From NCBI GenBank assembly GCA_003641795.1, contig QNAP01000038.1, positions 1 to 11,231 of the forward strand: a stretch of DNA of 11,231 nt. Reading direction: 5' to 3'. Below the pieces are notes generated by a model that was given only the letters and a program-made list of their open reading frames with translations, had not been told where the DNA came from and searched no databases. Each line of letters opens with the position of its first letter. Position 1 is the first letter of the stretch. The DNA comes from Thermotogae bacterium (GTDB lineage Bacteria > Thermotogota > Thermotogae > UBA12178). Below are positions 1 to 5,480 of the stretch, in pieces. The position numbers and the translations under genes were made by a program.

Positions 1-111
1 AGTGCAAGCTGTGTGAGCGTGTGGGATTCACCGCTTTCTCCCCCTGTTATGTTCAATGTCCTGAACACTCACCCTCCCAGAAAGGTCGCTGAGATTGTTG
101 GTTGTTACTGA
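1..111 (+). CDS. C-terminal fragment of unidentified protein (5' truncated by window edge)
   Basis: A plus-strand frame is open from base 1 to a TGA at 109-111 and gives 36 residues. It contains a stretch reading VMFNVLNTHPPRKVAEIVG and ends in Cys-Tyr. The residue mix and codons look like a normal globular protein end. A terminator with a T-run on the plus strand lies 30 bases downstream, which is where the 3' end of a plus-strand transcript would be expected. I do not recognise the family. The other two plus frames hit stops sooner (bases 14-16 and 87-89), so this frame is the best candidate, but 36 residues are too few to be certain it is coding. Confidence 0.45.
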   Translation, partial: SASCVSVWDSPLSPPVMFNVLNTHPPRKVAEIVGCY

Positions 112-141
112 TTTTTGAGACACCCTAATCATCGTAAACAT

Positions 142-171
142 AAAAGGGCGGCGCCAATCCGCCGCCTTTTT
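142..171. terminator. Bidirectional intrinsic terminator between convergent genes
   Basis: The arms AAAAGGGCGGCG (142-153) and CGCCGCCTTTTT (160-171) pair over 12 positions: seven G-C pairs, one G-T wobble and four A-T pairs. The loop is the 6-base CCAATC. The T-run on the right serves plus-strand transcripts arriving from the left edge. The A-run on the left gives a U-run for minus-strand transcripts of the beta-barrel gene, whose stop is 13 bases away at 184. The geometry is classic Rho-independent and fits its position between convergent genes. Confidence 0.9.
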
Positions 172-183
172 CCTGGTACAAAT

Positions 184-1419
184 TCAAAATCCTAAGGCAA
201 AGTTCAAAGAGATTCCCCCTGAAAGTGGTGTCTTTTCAGGATCTATGTCTAAAGGTTGTTTTGACACCACATACCCCTCCAAAACCAAAGAGACGACGTG
301 CAGGTTCAAACCGAGACTCGCCGCCTTCCTGTAATAACCGTTGGAATCGTATCCATAGGAAAGACCGATAGGCAACAGTTTCCATGGAATCCATGCCGTG
401 GCTTCGAGTGTGTAGGCGTTGGAAGAGGCGGTACCGATCAGGTAGGAACCACTCAAAGTCAGGTTGAGCGATCCCAAGGGTAACGTGACAAAACCCGTGA
501 GTTCCATGGGAATGGTCGTTTCCACCGGCTCTGTCAGTGTCGAAGAAGCTGCATAATAGTCATAAGTGTAGGAAGCGTCCTCCACATAAGGCATTGTGAC
601 CGAAGCTTCGGCACTAACCTCCGCATCGAAAGTGAACCGAGCTTTTGCTGGCTTGAGAACAATATTTCTTATACCGATTCCCCAGAGGGGATAACCATCG
701 CCGTACGCGACACCCACGTCCATCTTGATTCCCGCGTAATCGTTGAGAAAACTTTGAGGATCGTCCAGCAACGCTTCAAGTTCAGTTTCGAAATTGAAGG
801 GATTGAAGGCACTCAAGGCGTGGACACTGGCTGACAGATCCCCGCGAATCCTTGCGGTCTCGGTACTGGAAACGTAAGAAAACTCGAAGTTGGAGTCGAT
901 CACGTCTAAGATGGTGAAGTACGCACTGGTATTGACCCCAAGTTTCAACTTACCAACGTTCATTCCAAGGAGCAAACCAGCTCCTGCTATGGTCCATCCT
1001 TCAAAAAACGGTTCAGAAGCTTCGTATTCACCTATTTTGATCCCTTCAAGAAGGAGCTTTGCAACGTCCGAAGGTAGCGTCACACCAATTCTATTTTCGA
1101 CATAAGCACCCGCCATCAATCTGAGTTCTCCGAGTCTGAAACCGACGTTAACGTTCGCATCCACAGGCAACGACACCGCCAAATCGTCCGAGATGACACC
1201 CAATCGTTCCTCGTCGATGGTTATGGTGGCACCTTCAAAGAAGTTGTTCCAGTCTTCTACCGTGATGAAATTTTGTCTCAGTGAAGCGTTGAGGCCCACG
1301 CCACCAAAGAAAAACCTGTGGTGATCCCACTGTATCAAAGCGGGGTTGCTCTGAACCGTCAATCCCTGTGCCATCAAGGACATCAAGACCACCATTGAAA
1401 GCAACGCCACTTTTTTCAT
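184..1419 (-). CDS. Outer-membrane beta-barrel protein, DUF5723-like
   Basis: The product has 411 residues. It starts with MKK and a hydrophobic stretch to about residue 20 (signal peptide, cleavage probably near AQG-L), and the rest is alternating beta-strand-like sequence rich in Gly, Ser and aromatics. It ends in Gly-Phe; a terminal Phe is the usual BamA recognition feature of barrels. The early part (FGGVGLNASLRQ, a serine/proline hinge near SLPVDANVNVGFRLG, then LPSDVAKLLLEG) resembles the DUF5723 family from memory; function there is unknown. The ATG at 1419 is preferred over a GTG at 1422 because AGGTGGTGAT (1425-1434) lies five bases ahead. The start overlaps the lipoprotein stop as TGATG, so the two genes are probably translationally coupled. 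It likely lies in the outer membrane or toga. The barrel call is fairly sure; the family call is tentative. Confidence 0.82.
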   Translation of the reverse strand: MKKVALLSMVVLMSLMAQGLTVQSNPALIQWDHHRFFFGGVGLNASLRQNFITVEDWNNFFEGATITIDEERLGVISDDLAVSLPVDANVNVGFRLGELRLMAGAYVENRIGVTLPSDVAKLLLEGIKIGEYEASEPFFEGWTIAGAGLLLGMNVGKLKLGVNTSAYFTILDVIDSNFEFSYVSSTETARIRGDLSASVHALSAFNPFNFETELEALLDDPQSFLNDYAGIKMDVGVAYGDGYPLWGIGIRNIVLKPAKARFTFDAEVSAEASVTMPYVEDASYTYDYYAASSTLTEPVETTIPMELTGFVTLPLGSLNLTLSGSYLIGTASSNAYTLEATAWIPWKLLPIGLSYGYDSNGYYRKAASLGLNLHVVSLVLEGYVVSKQPLDIDPEKTPLSGGISLNFALGF

Positions 1420-3626
1420 CACTCATCACCACCTTTTAGGTCGACAGAAACTTCCAAACCGAGTAGCATGTCTGCCCAGGCGGTGAACAAAACAGAACCC
1501 TCTCCATTGACGGAGTAGTGCCCTGATGGCAGTGCAAGCTCGAAACAGAACGATCCGCTCTCGGTTATTTCCCGGATAGTCTTGGAGGTCACAGGTATAA
1601 CGATGGTTTCTTCTTCGTCCAAAGTACCGCTAAATATGGTCATCCCCGCTGAGACAAGGGTGGCGCTGACGTTGATGCCCGTGTTGTTGTTCACTTGTGC
1701 CACGAGAGTAGCGGTATCCAGTATTTCAAGCATTGTAGCAACGTCCGACGCTTCTATCGGGATGGAAACATCCATGGAGAACACCTCTACGTCACTGGTT
1801 AGATCGAATTCCAGTGGCACCTTCAAGTCCAAGGAAAACTTCATGATGGAGTCAACGGTGATAGTGGCTTCTCCTATCTCTCCATCTACGGACAAGAACA
1901 GATCTGAGGGCAGATCTTCGAAGAGCCTTTCCAGAAGTCCCGATACGTCTGCAAAAGTGGCGTCGGGAGAGACAGTGATCTCGGTGCTGTAGCCAGTCCA
2001 ACTGGCGTAAAGAGTAAAAGTGGCATCCATATCAAGGTTCAATTGCTCCATCCCCAGCTTCGCCTCCAGCGGGACGGAGTCGAGGTCTACCGCATCGATT
2101 ATCCGTGTAGCATCGCCTAACAGATCCGACAAATCCATTCCTTCGACTAAAGGCATCTCGATACTCTGTGCGGCGATAACAACGGAACTCAGTTCCAGAT
2201 CGCGCACAGAGGAAGTGGCCGTCAATTCGAAACTCTCTCCAAGTCCTACATTGCTGAGCTCCAGATACATCCCATCGTATCCTTCGGGGGACGCATCGAT
2301 GGAGATAGTGATACTGTCGTTGATCTCAAGATCAAGATTGAGACCAGAAAGATCGATTTCTACCACATCTTCAGTCTTGGGTGAAAGTTTTACGAATTCA
2401 TCGATACCTAACTCAGGACTTTCGATCTTGACGTCGATGGTGGCCGGTAGCGTATTGCTGTACTGTAGTTGGAGCCATCCACCTGAAAGGCCGACCCGCC
2501 TGATGCCTTCGATACCACTGAGATCTGCACGGACGGATGTCGCGATCGCCAGATCCGACGACTCGATCTTGACCCTTGAAAGCACCACATCCTCAAACCC
2601 GAGGACACCGTTTACGGAACCCCCAACCACGCTCTGATCGGTCACGTCCACATCGACACCGTTCAAAACCAACGTGGCGGGCAGAGTCACATTGGAAAGA
2701 CTGACCAGCAACGCCCCTCCCTCGACATACAGAGGTTTGCTTCCACCAGTATACTGAAGAGTTCCGCTGACCGATCGAAAGCCGAGCCCCGCTACGTCCA
2801 ACTTCGCTACACCAGAACCGATCTCCACATCCTTCACCAATGCTGGAAGCGGAATCGTTTGGGAAATGGAAAGGGAGATTCCCGATATGGAAGATATCTC
2901 TTCGTCTTCAAATTTTAGGGTCACCGTGGCGTTCCCCGTTCCCAACGAATCTGCCATGGTGGCGGTGAGAGTAACGTTGACACTGCTTCCAAGCGACTTA
3001 CCTGAGAGGTTGATGGTACCTGATACTGTTTCTCCATCGGTCACGTTTGCAAAGGAAACGCTTCCGAGTCCTTCAACATCGATCTTCATGGCGTCGACAG
3101 TGCTTCCGACGTACTCGATCTCCACCATGAGATTTCCAGAAGAAAAGGAAACCTCATTGAAGCCGGAGAATTCCAATAACTTTTCGGTTTTTCCAGTAGC
3201 CACGTCTAAAACCACCGGATCAGGATCGCTCACGGAGGGGACATCGAAGGAAACCGTGGGGCCTTCCAATTCAATGCCTGTGACCTGTACGTCAAATGAC
3301 TGCTCCGCTTCTGAAAGATCCAGCGTTATGCTTTCAAGATAGTCACCCACACTGTATTCGATACCCGTAGCAACCCCCAACGTCATGGGATTCCAGCTCG
3401 ATACCGTAGCGTCCATGGGAAGAGCTTCCGTAACGGCGTTAAAGGCATCGAGAACGTAATCTTTAACGGTGATATTGGTAGCCGATAGCGGCAACTGGAC
3501 TCTATTTTTGTAAACGACGTTGACGCTATCCGGTAACTCTTCCGGGTTGGGAAGTTTGATTCCGCACGCGGTTAGAAGTAGGATAACAGCGAACGATAGA
3601 AGAAGATAAAAACCCTTCTTTCTCAT
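1419..3626 (-). CDS. Large beta-rich repeat lipoprotein of unknown function
   Basis: The product has 735 residues. It begins with MRKK, a hydrophobic core and the lipobox LLTAC with Cys21, so it should be lipidated and anchored in a membrane. The rest is low in Lys/Arg clusters and rich in Val, Ser, Thr, Leu, Asp, Glu and Gly. It is built of beta-strand-like units that recur about every 100-120 residues, with a marker near residues 160, 310 and 390: Gly-rich turn, hydrophobic strand, then an LPAT-I/L-V type strand (TLPATLVLNG, NTLPATIDVK), followed by a DLSG or NLSG turn. No catalytic motif is seen. The ATG at 3626 is chosen because AAGGAGGTG (3632-3640) sits five to six bases upstream and the signal peptide starts there; a longer frame from 3677 adds 17 charged residues before the signal. 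It overlaps the barrel gene by one base, suggesting a partner or periplasmic/outer-membrane scaffold. No named family is recognised. Confidence 0.85.
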   Translation of the reverse strand: MRKKGFYLLLSFAVILLLTACGIKLPNPEELPDSVNVVYKNRVQLPLSATNITVKDYVLDAFNAVTEALPMDATVSSWNPMTLGVATGIEYSVGDYLESITLDLSEAEQSFDVQVTGIELEGPTVSFDVPSVSDPDPVVLDVATGKTEKLLEFSGFNEVSFSSGNLMVEIEYVGSTVDAMKIDVEGLGSVSFANVTDGETVSGTINLSGKSLGSSVNVTLTATMADSLGTGNATVTLKFEDEEISSISGISLSISQTIPLPALVKDVEIGSGVAKLDVAGLGFRSVSGTLQYTGGSKPLYVEGGALLVSLSNVTLPATLVLNGVDVDVTDQSVVGGSVNGVLGFEDVVLSRVKIESSDLAIATSVRADLSGIEGIRRVGLSGGWLQLQYSNTLPATIDVKIESPELGIDEFVKLSPKTEDVVEIDLSGLNLDLEINDSITISIDASPEGYDGMYLELSNVGLGESFELTATSSVRDLELSSVVIAAQSIEMPLVEGMDLSDLLGDATRIIDAVDLDSVPLEAKLGMEQLNLDMDATFTLYASWTGYSTEITVSPDATFADVSGLLERLFEDLPSDLFLSVDGEIGEATITVDSIMKFSLDLKVPLEFDLTSDVEVFSMDVSIPIEASDVATMLEILDTATLVAQVNNNTGINVSATLVSAGMTIFSGTLDEEETIVIPVTSKTIREITESGSFCFELALPSGHYSVNGEGSVLFTAWADMLLGLEVSVDLKGGDE

Positions 3627-3631
3627 TTCCA

Positions 3632-3640
3632 CACCTCCTT
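3632..3640 (-). promoter_or_regulatory. Shine-Dalgarno of lipoprotein gene (decides start)
   Basis: On the minus strand this reads AAGGAGGTG, a near-perfect match to the 16S anti-SD. It lies five bases from the ATG at 3626. It favours this start over the in-frame upstream one at 3677, which would put a 17-residue hydrophilic tail before the signal peptide. Confidence 0.85.
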
Positions 3641-3655
3641 TTGTGTCCCGCACCC

Positions 3656-3700
3656 CATGAGGTCGAACACATAACACCTGGTTTGCTCTGTTACCTCATG
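3656..3700. repeat. 8-bp inverted repeat in lipoprotein leader
   Basis: CATGAGGT (3656-3663) is followed after 29 bases by its exact reverse complement ACCTCATG (3693-3700). If the lipoprotein transcript starts near 3713, this falls in its 5' leader, just ahead of the ribosome binding site. It could form a stem or act as a spaced operator. Its role is not known, and an 8-bp repeat over 45 bases could be chance. Confidence 0.4.
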
Positions 3701-3713
3701 AGTGTTTCATTGG

Positions 3714-3822
3714 TATCACATTCTATCATTCAAGCTATCATTTAAGTTAGACTTGGGGAGGACTTCGTTTGTTCGAAATTCGTGCTATCATCACATTGGG
3801 AGGGGTAAACGTGAAGCTATCA
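3714..3822. promoter_or_regulatory. Cluster of TATCA boxes in divergent intergenic region
   Basis: TATCA occurs on the plus strand at 3714, 3724, 3736, 3786 and 3818. The two at 3724 and 3736 belong to an exact CTATCATT direct repeat 12 bases apart, and three copies (3736, 3786, 3818) share the longer GCTATCA. One box overlaps the candidate -10 of the lipoprotein operon. The last lies just inside the DRTGG gene. They could be binding sites for a regulator shared by both divergent operons; no convincing plus-strand -35/-10 pair was found here. Confidence 0.3.
3720..3728 (-). promoter_or_regulatory. Candidate extended -10 promoter of lipoprotein/barrel operon
   Basis: The minus strand reads TGATAGAAT, an extended -10 (TGnTAnAAT) with five of six matches to TATAAT. 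No good -35 is visible at 16-18 bases, which is tolerated by extended -10 promoters. The start of transcription would be near 3713, leaving a leader of about 87 bases to the ATG at 3626. This is inference from the motif and position only. Confidence 0.35.
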
Positions 3823-4140
3823 CACATAGTGAATGGGTTGCAACTGGAACATGTTACGGGTTCCCTCGATGTGGATGTGGAGCACGGATACGTTGGAGAT
3901 CTCCTCAGCGATGTTATGGGCAACGCTCAGCCTGACTCAGTTTGGGTAACGGTACAGTCCCATGCTAACATCGTTGCTGTCGCCGCCATTACCGGAATAA
4001 GAGCCATCGTGTTGGCTGGAGGGCATGACTTTGAGGAGGAAACAGTGAAAAAAGCAGAAAAGGAGAAGATTTCCCTTCTTAAATCTCCCGACACGAGTTT
4101 CCAAATCTGTGGGAAGCTCTATGAGTTGGGGTTGAGGTGA
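3811..4140 (+). CDS. DRTGG-domain protein
   Basis: The product has 109 residues and is essentially a single DRTGG domain: MKLSHIVNGLQLEHV-type start, then a glycine-containing loop (HGYVGDLLSDVMG), a VWVTVQSHANIVAVAAI strand-helix unit, an AIVLAGG strand and a C-terminal KISLLKSPDTSFQ unit. Such domains are found alone or next to CBS domains and in phosphotransacetylase-like proteins, and are thought to bind a ligand; the ligand here is unknown. From family knowledge, stand-alone copies often lie by iron-only hydrogenase genes. GTG at 3811 follows GGGAGGGG (3798-3805) and matches the usual family start. An in-frame TTG at 3769, itself preceded by GGGGAGGA (3755-3762), would add 14 residues and cannot be excluded. 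The PHP gene follows directly; its ribosome site overlaps this stop. Confidence 0.85.
   Translation: MKLSHIVNGLQLEHVTGSLDVDVEHGYVGDLLSDVMGNAQPDSVWVTVQSHANIVAVAAITGIRAIVLAGGHDFEEETVKKAEKEKISLLKSPDTSFQICGKLYELGLR
4134..4140 (+). promoter_or_regulatory. Shine-Dalgarno for CTG start of PHP gene
   Basis: GAGGTGA matches the 16S anti-SD over seven bases and ends on the stop codon of the DRTGG gene. It is seven bases from the CTG at 4148, an ideal spacing. This is the main argument for a CTG start of the PHP gene. Confidence 0.65.
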
Positions 4141-4147
4141 GCAGACG

Positions 4148-4882
4148 CTGCGCGAGTTCATCATCGATCTCCACATCCACACTTGCCTTTCCCCTTGTGG
4201 GGACATCACCATGGTTCCTTCAGTGATGGCTGAGCTTCTCATGGAACACTGTATAGAGATGACAGCTGTAACCGACCACAACAGCAGTGGGAACACTCTC
4301 GCCTTCGCTCGTGTGTTGAAAAAGTATGACATCGCTTTTCTCCTCGGGATGGAGATTTCCACGAGAGAGGATGTTCACGTGTTGGTTTACTTCCCAGATT
4401 TTAAAACACTTTCGAAGTTCGAAAAAGAAGTGGTGCGTCCCGCATTGAGAAAGGTCACTTTGGATCCAGAGATACACGGTTACCAGCTCCTTGTGGATGA
4501 TAACGATGAGTTCATCGATATGGAAGAAATTTGGCTGGGACAATCCACCGATCTCTCGCTGGATCGGGTTGTCTTTACAGCGAGAAAGTTTGGGGCGTTG
4601 GTGGTTCTCTCCCACATATTTCGCAGGTTTGGAGTGGTCTATCAACTGGGTTTTCTGCCTGCTGATCTTCCGGTTCACGGTGTTGAAGTGCTATCTCCTG
4701 AAGAAGAGGAAGAGGCAAAGAAGATGAGCAACGTATCGATAATGGCCAGCAGCGATGCGCACCATCCAGATCAAATTGGTCGCAGGAAAAGTTTGCTCAG
4801 AGCACATTCCAGATCTTTCTCCGAACTCAAGTTCGCCCTTTTTGGAAGAGACGGTAGGAGTGTGGGGCCTCTATGGGGTTGA
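4148..4882 (+). CDS. PHP-domain metal-dependent phosphoesterase-like protein
   Basis: From CTG the product has 244 residues. The PHP metal ligands are in order: H9-x-H11 in DLHIHTCLSPCGD, D43-H44 in TDHNS, E69 in GMEIS, H77 in VHVLVYF, H156 in LSHIFR, and D203-x-H205 in SSDAHHPDQIG. All expected ligands are present, so an active metal centre hydrolysing a phosphoester is likely; the substrate is unknown. The first ATG in frame (4211) would delete the HxH motif, and no ATG, GTG or TTG exists between the preceding in-frame stop at 4133 and the motif. CTG at 4148, seven bases after GAGGTGA, is therefore the best start. The alternative is GTG at 4137 in another frame, needing a one-base shift or sequence error. 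It overlaps the next gene by ten bases. This family commonly neighbours DRTGG and HATPase genes. Confidence 0.85.
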   Translation: MREFIIDLHIHTCLSPCGDITMVPSVMAELLMEHCIEMTAVTDHNSSGNTLAFARVLKKYDIAFLLGMEISTREDVHVLVYFPDFKTLSKFEKEVVRPALRKVTLDPEIHGYQLLVDDNDEFIDMEEIWLGQSTDLSLDRVVFTARKFGALVVLSHIFRRFGVVYQLGFLPADLPVHGVEVLSPEEEEEAKKMSNVSIMASSDAHHPDQIGRRKSLLRAHSRSFSELKFALFGRDGRSVGPLWG

Positions 4883-5439
4883 GAACCATAGCTGATCATA
4901 TCCTCGATGTGGCGCAAAACGGCGTGGAAGCCGAGGCGGAAAACCTTAAGGTAGAGGTTTCAGAAGATACAGAGAATGGAAGACTCGTTTTCTCAGTGGA
5001 GGACGACGGTAAAGGTATGGATGAAGAAACGCTTCAAAGAGCACTGGACCCATTTTATTCGAGTAAGACCGTGCGCCGTAAGCGCGTGGGATTGGGTCTT
5101 CCTTTCCTCAGGCAGGCTGCTGAAGCCACCGGCGGGAGATTTCAGATCGAGTCAGAGCCCAGAAAAGGGACGCGGGTGAGAGCGGAATTCTTCGTGCGTC
5201 ATATCGACTGCCAGCCCTTGGGAGATCTCGTTGGAAGTTTCGTAGTGCTTCTGGCGACACCTGGTGTGAGGGTGATGATCAGACGTCTTAAAGGGGACGA
5301 AGGTTACGAAATAGATAACGGAAAACTGGATGCACTGTTAGGAAAAGAATGGCGGAGTGATCCAGTAAAGCTGAAGTTGTTGTACAATATGATAAACGAA
5401 CTAGAGAGCGCTCTTCCAACCTCGAAACCATCGCCTTAA
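4873..5439 (+). CDS. Stand-alone histidine-kinase-like ATPase (HATPase_c)
   Basis: The product has 188 residues. The N-terminal half is a GHKL ATP-binding fold: N box with N16 in HILDVAQNGVEA, G1 box DDGKGM (residues 44-49), FYSSKT at 61-66 as the F-box-like segment, and G2 box VGLGLPF (72-78). A GGRFQIESEPRKGTRV segment follows, typical of the last strands. There is no phospho-accepting His domain, sensor or membrane segment, so it cannot autophosphorylate alone. It may be an anti-sigma-like or partner kinase. Residues 105-188 form an extra tail of unknown role. The ATG at 4873 overlaps the PHP stop by ten bases, with AGGAG at 4856-4860. In related genomes such genes sit with DRTGG and PHP genes by hydrogenase subunits; here bamA follows 41 bases later. 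Confidence 0.87.
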   Translation: MGLRTIADHILDVAQNGVEAEAENLKVEVSEDTENGRLVFSVEDDGKGMDEETLQRALDPFYSSKTVRRKRVGLGLPFLRQAAEATGGRFQIESEPRKGTRVRAEFFVRHIDCQPLGDLVGSFVVLLATPGVRVMIRRLKGDEGYEIDNGKLDALLGKEWRSDPVKLKLLYNMINELESALPTSKPSP

Positions 5440-5457
5440 AGCAAGAGTGCGCTCTCT
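5403..5457 (+). repeat. Long imperfect hairpin spanning HATPase stop and bamA leader
   Basis: AGAGAGCGC (5403-5411) pairs perfectly with GCGCTCTCT (5449-5457). The stem continues with TCTT (5412-5415) against AAGA (5443-5446) after a two-base bulge, closing a 27-base loop that contains the HATPase stop (5437-5439). The left arm also holds the 10-base palindrome AGAGCGCTCT. No T-run follows, so it is not a standard intrinsic terminator. It ends 23 bases before the bamA ATG and could tune stability or translation of the downstream mRNA. Confidence 0.5.
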
Positions 5458-5480
5458 GTACATGGAGAGGATGGTGTGGA

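Noticed and set aside
2020..2637. Plus-strand open frame of 205 codons opposite the lipoprotein gene
   Set aside because: Its product is Ser/Arg/Pro-rich low-complexity sequence, as expected from reading a Val/Ser/Asp-rich gene backwards. The same holds for 1582-1992 and 2866-3342.
3627..3677. 17-residue N-terminal extension of the lipoprotein
   Set aside because: It would place charged residues ahead of the signal peptide, and the strong SD at 3632-3640 lies inside it and points to ATG 3626.
3700..3770. Plus-strand -35/-10 promoter for the DRTGG operon
   Set aside because: TTGGTA at 3710 and TATCAT at 3736 are separated by 20 bases, and other pairs match poorly. A promoter is expected here but I cannot place it.
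4211..4213. ATG as start of the PHP gene
   Set aside because: It would remove the HxH metal motif at residues 9-11, which is intact and canonical in the same frame upstream.
5403..5457. Intrinsic terminator before bamA
   Set aside because: The stem is long, but the loop is 27 bases and no T-run follows (GTACATGG), so it does not fit an intrinsic terminator.
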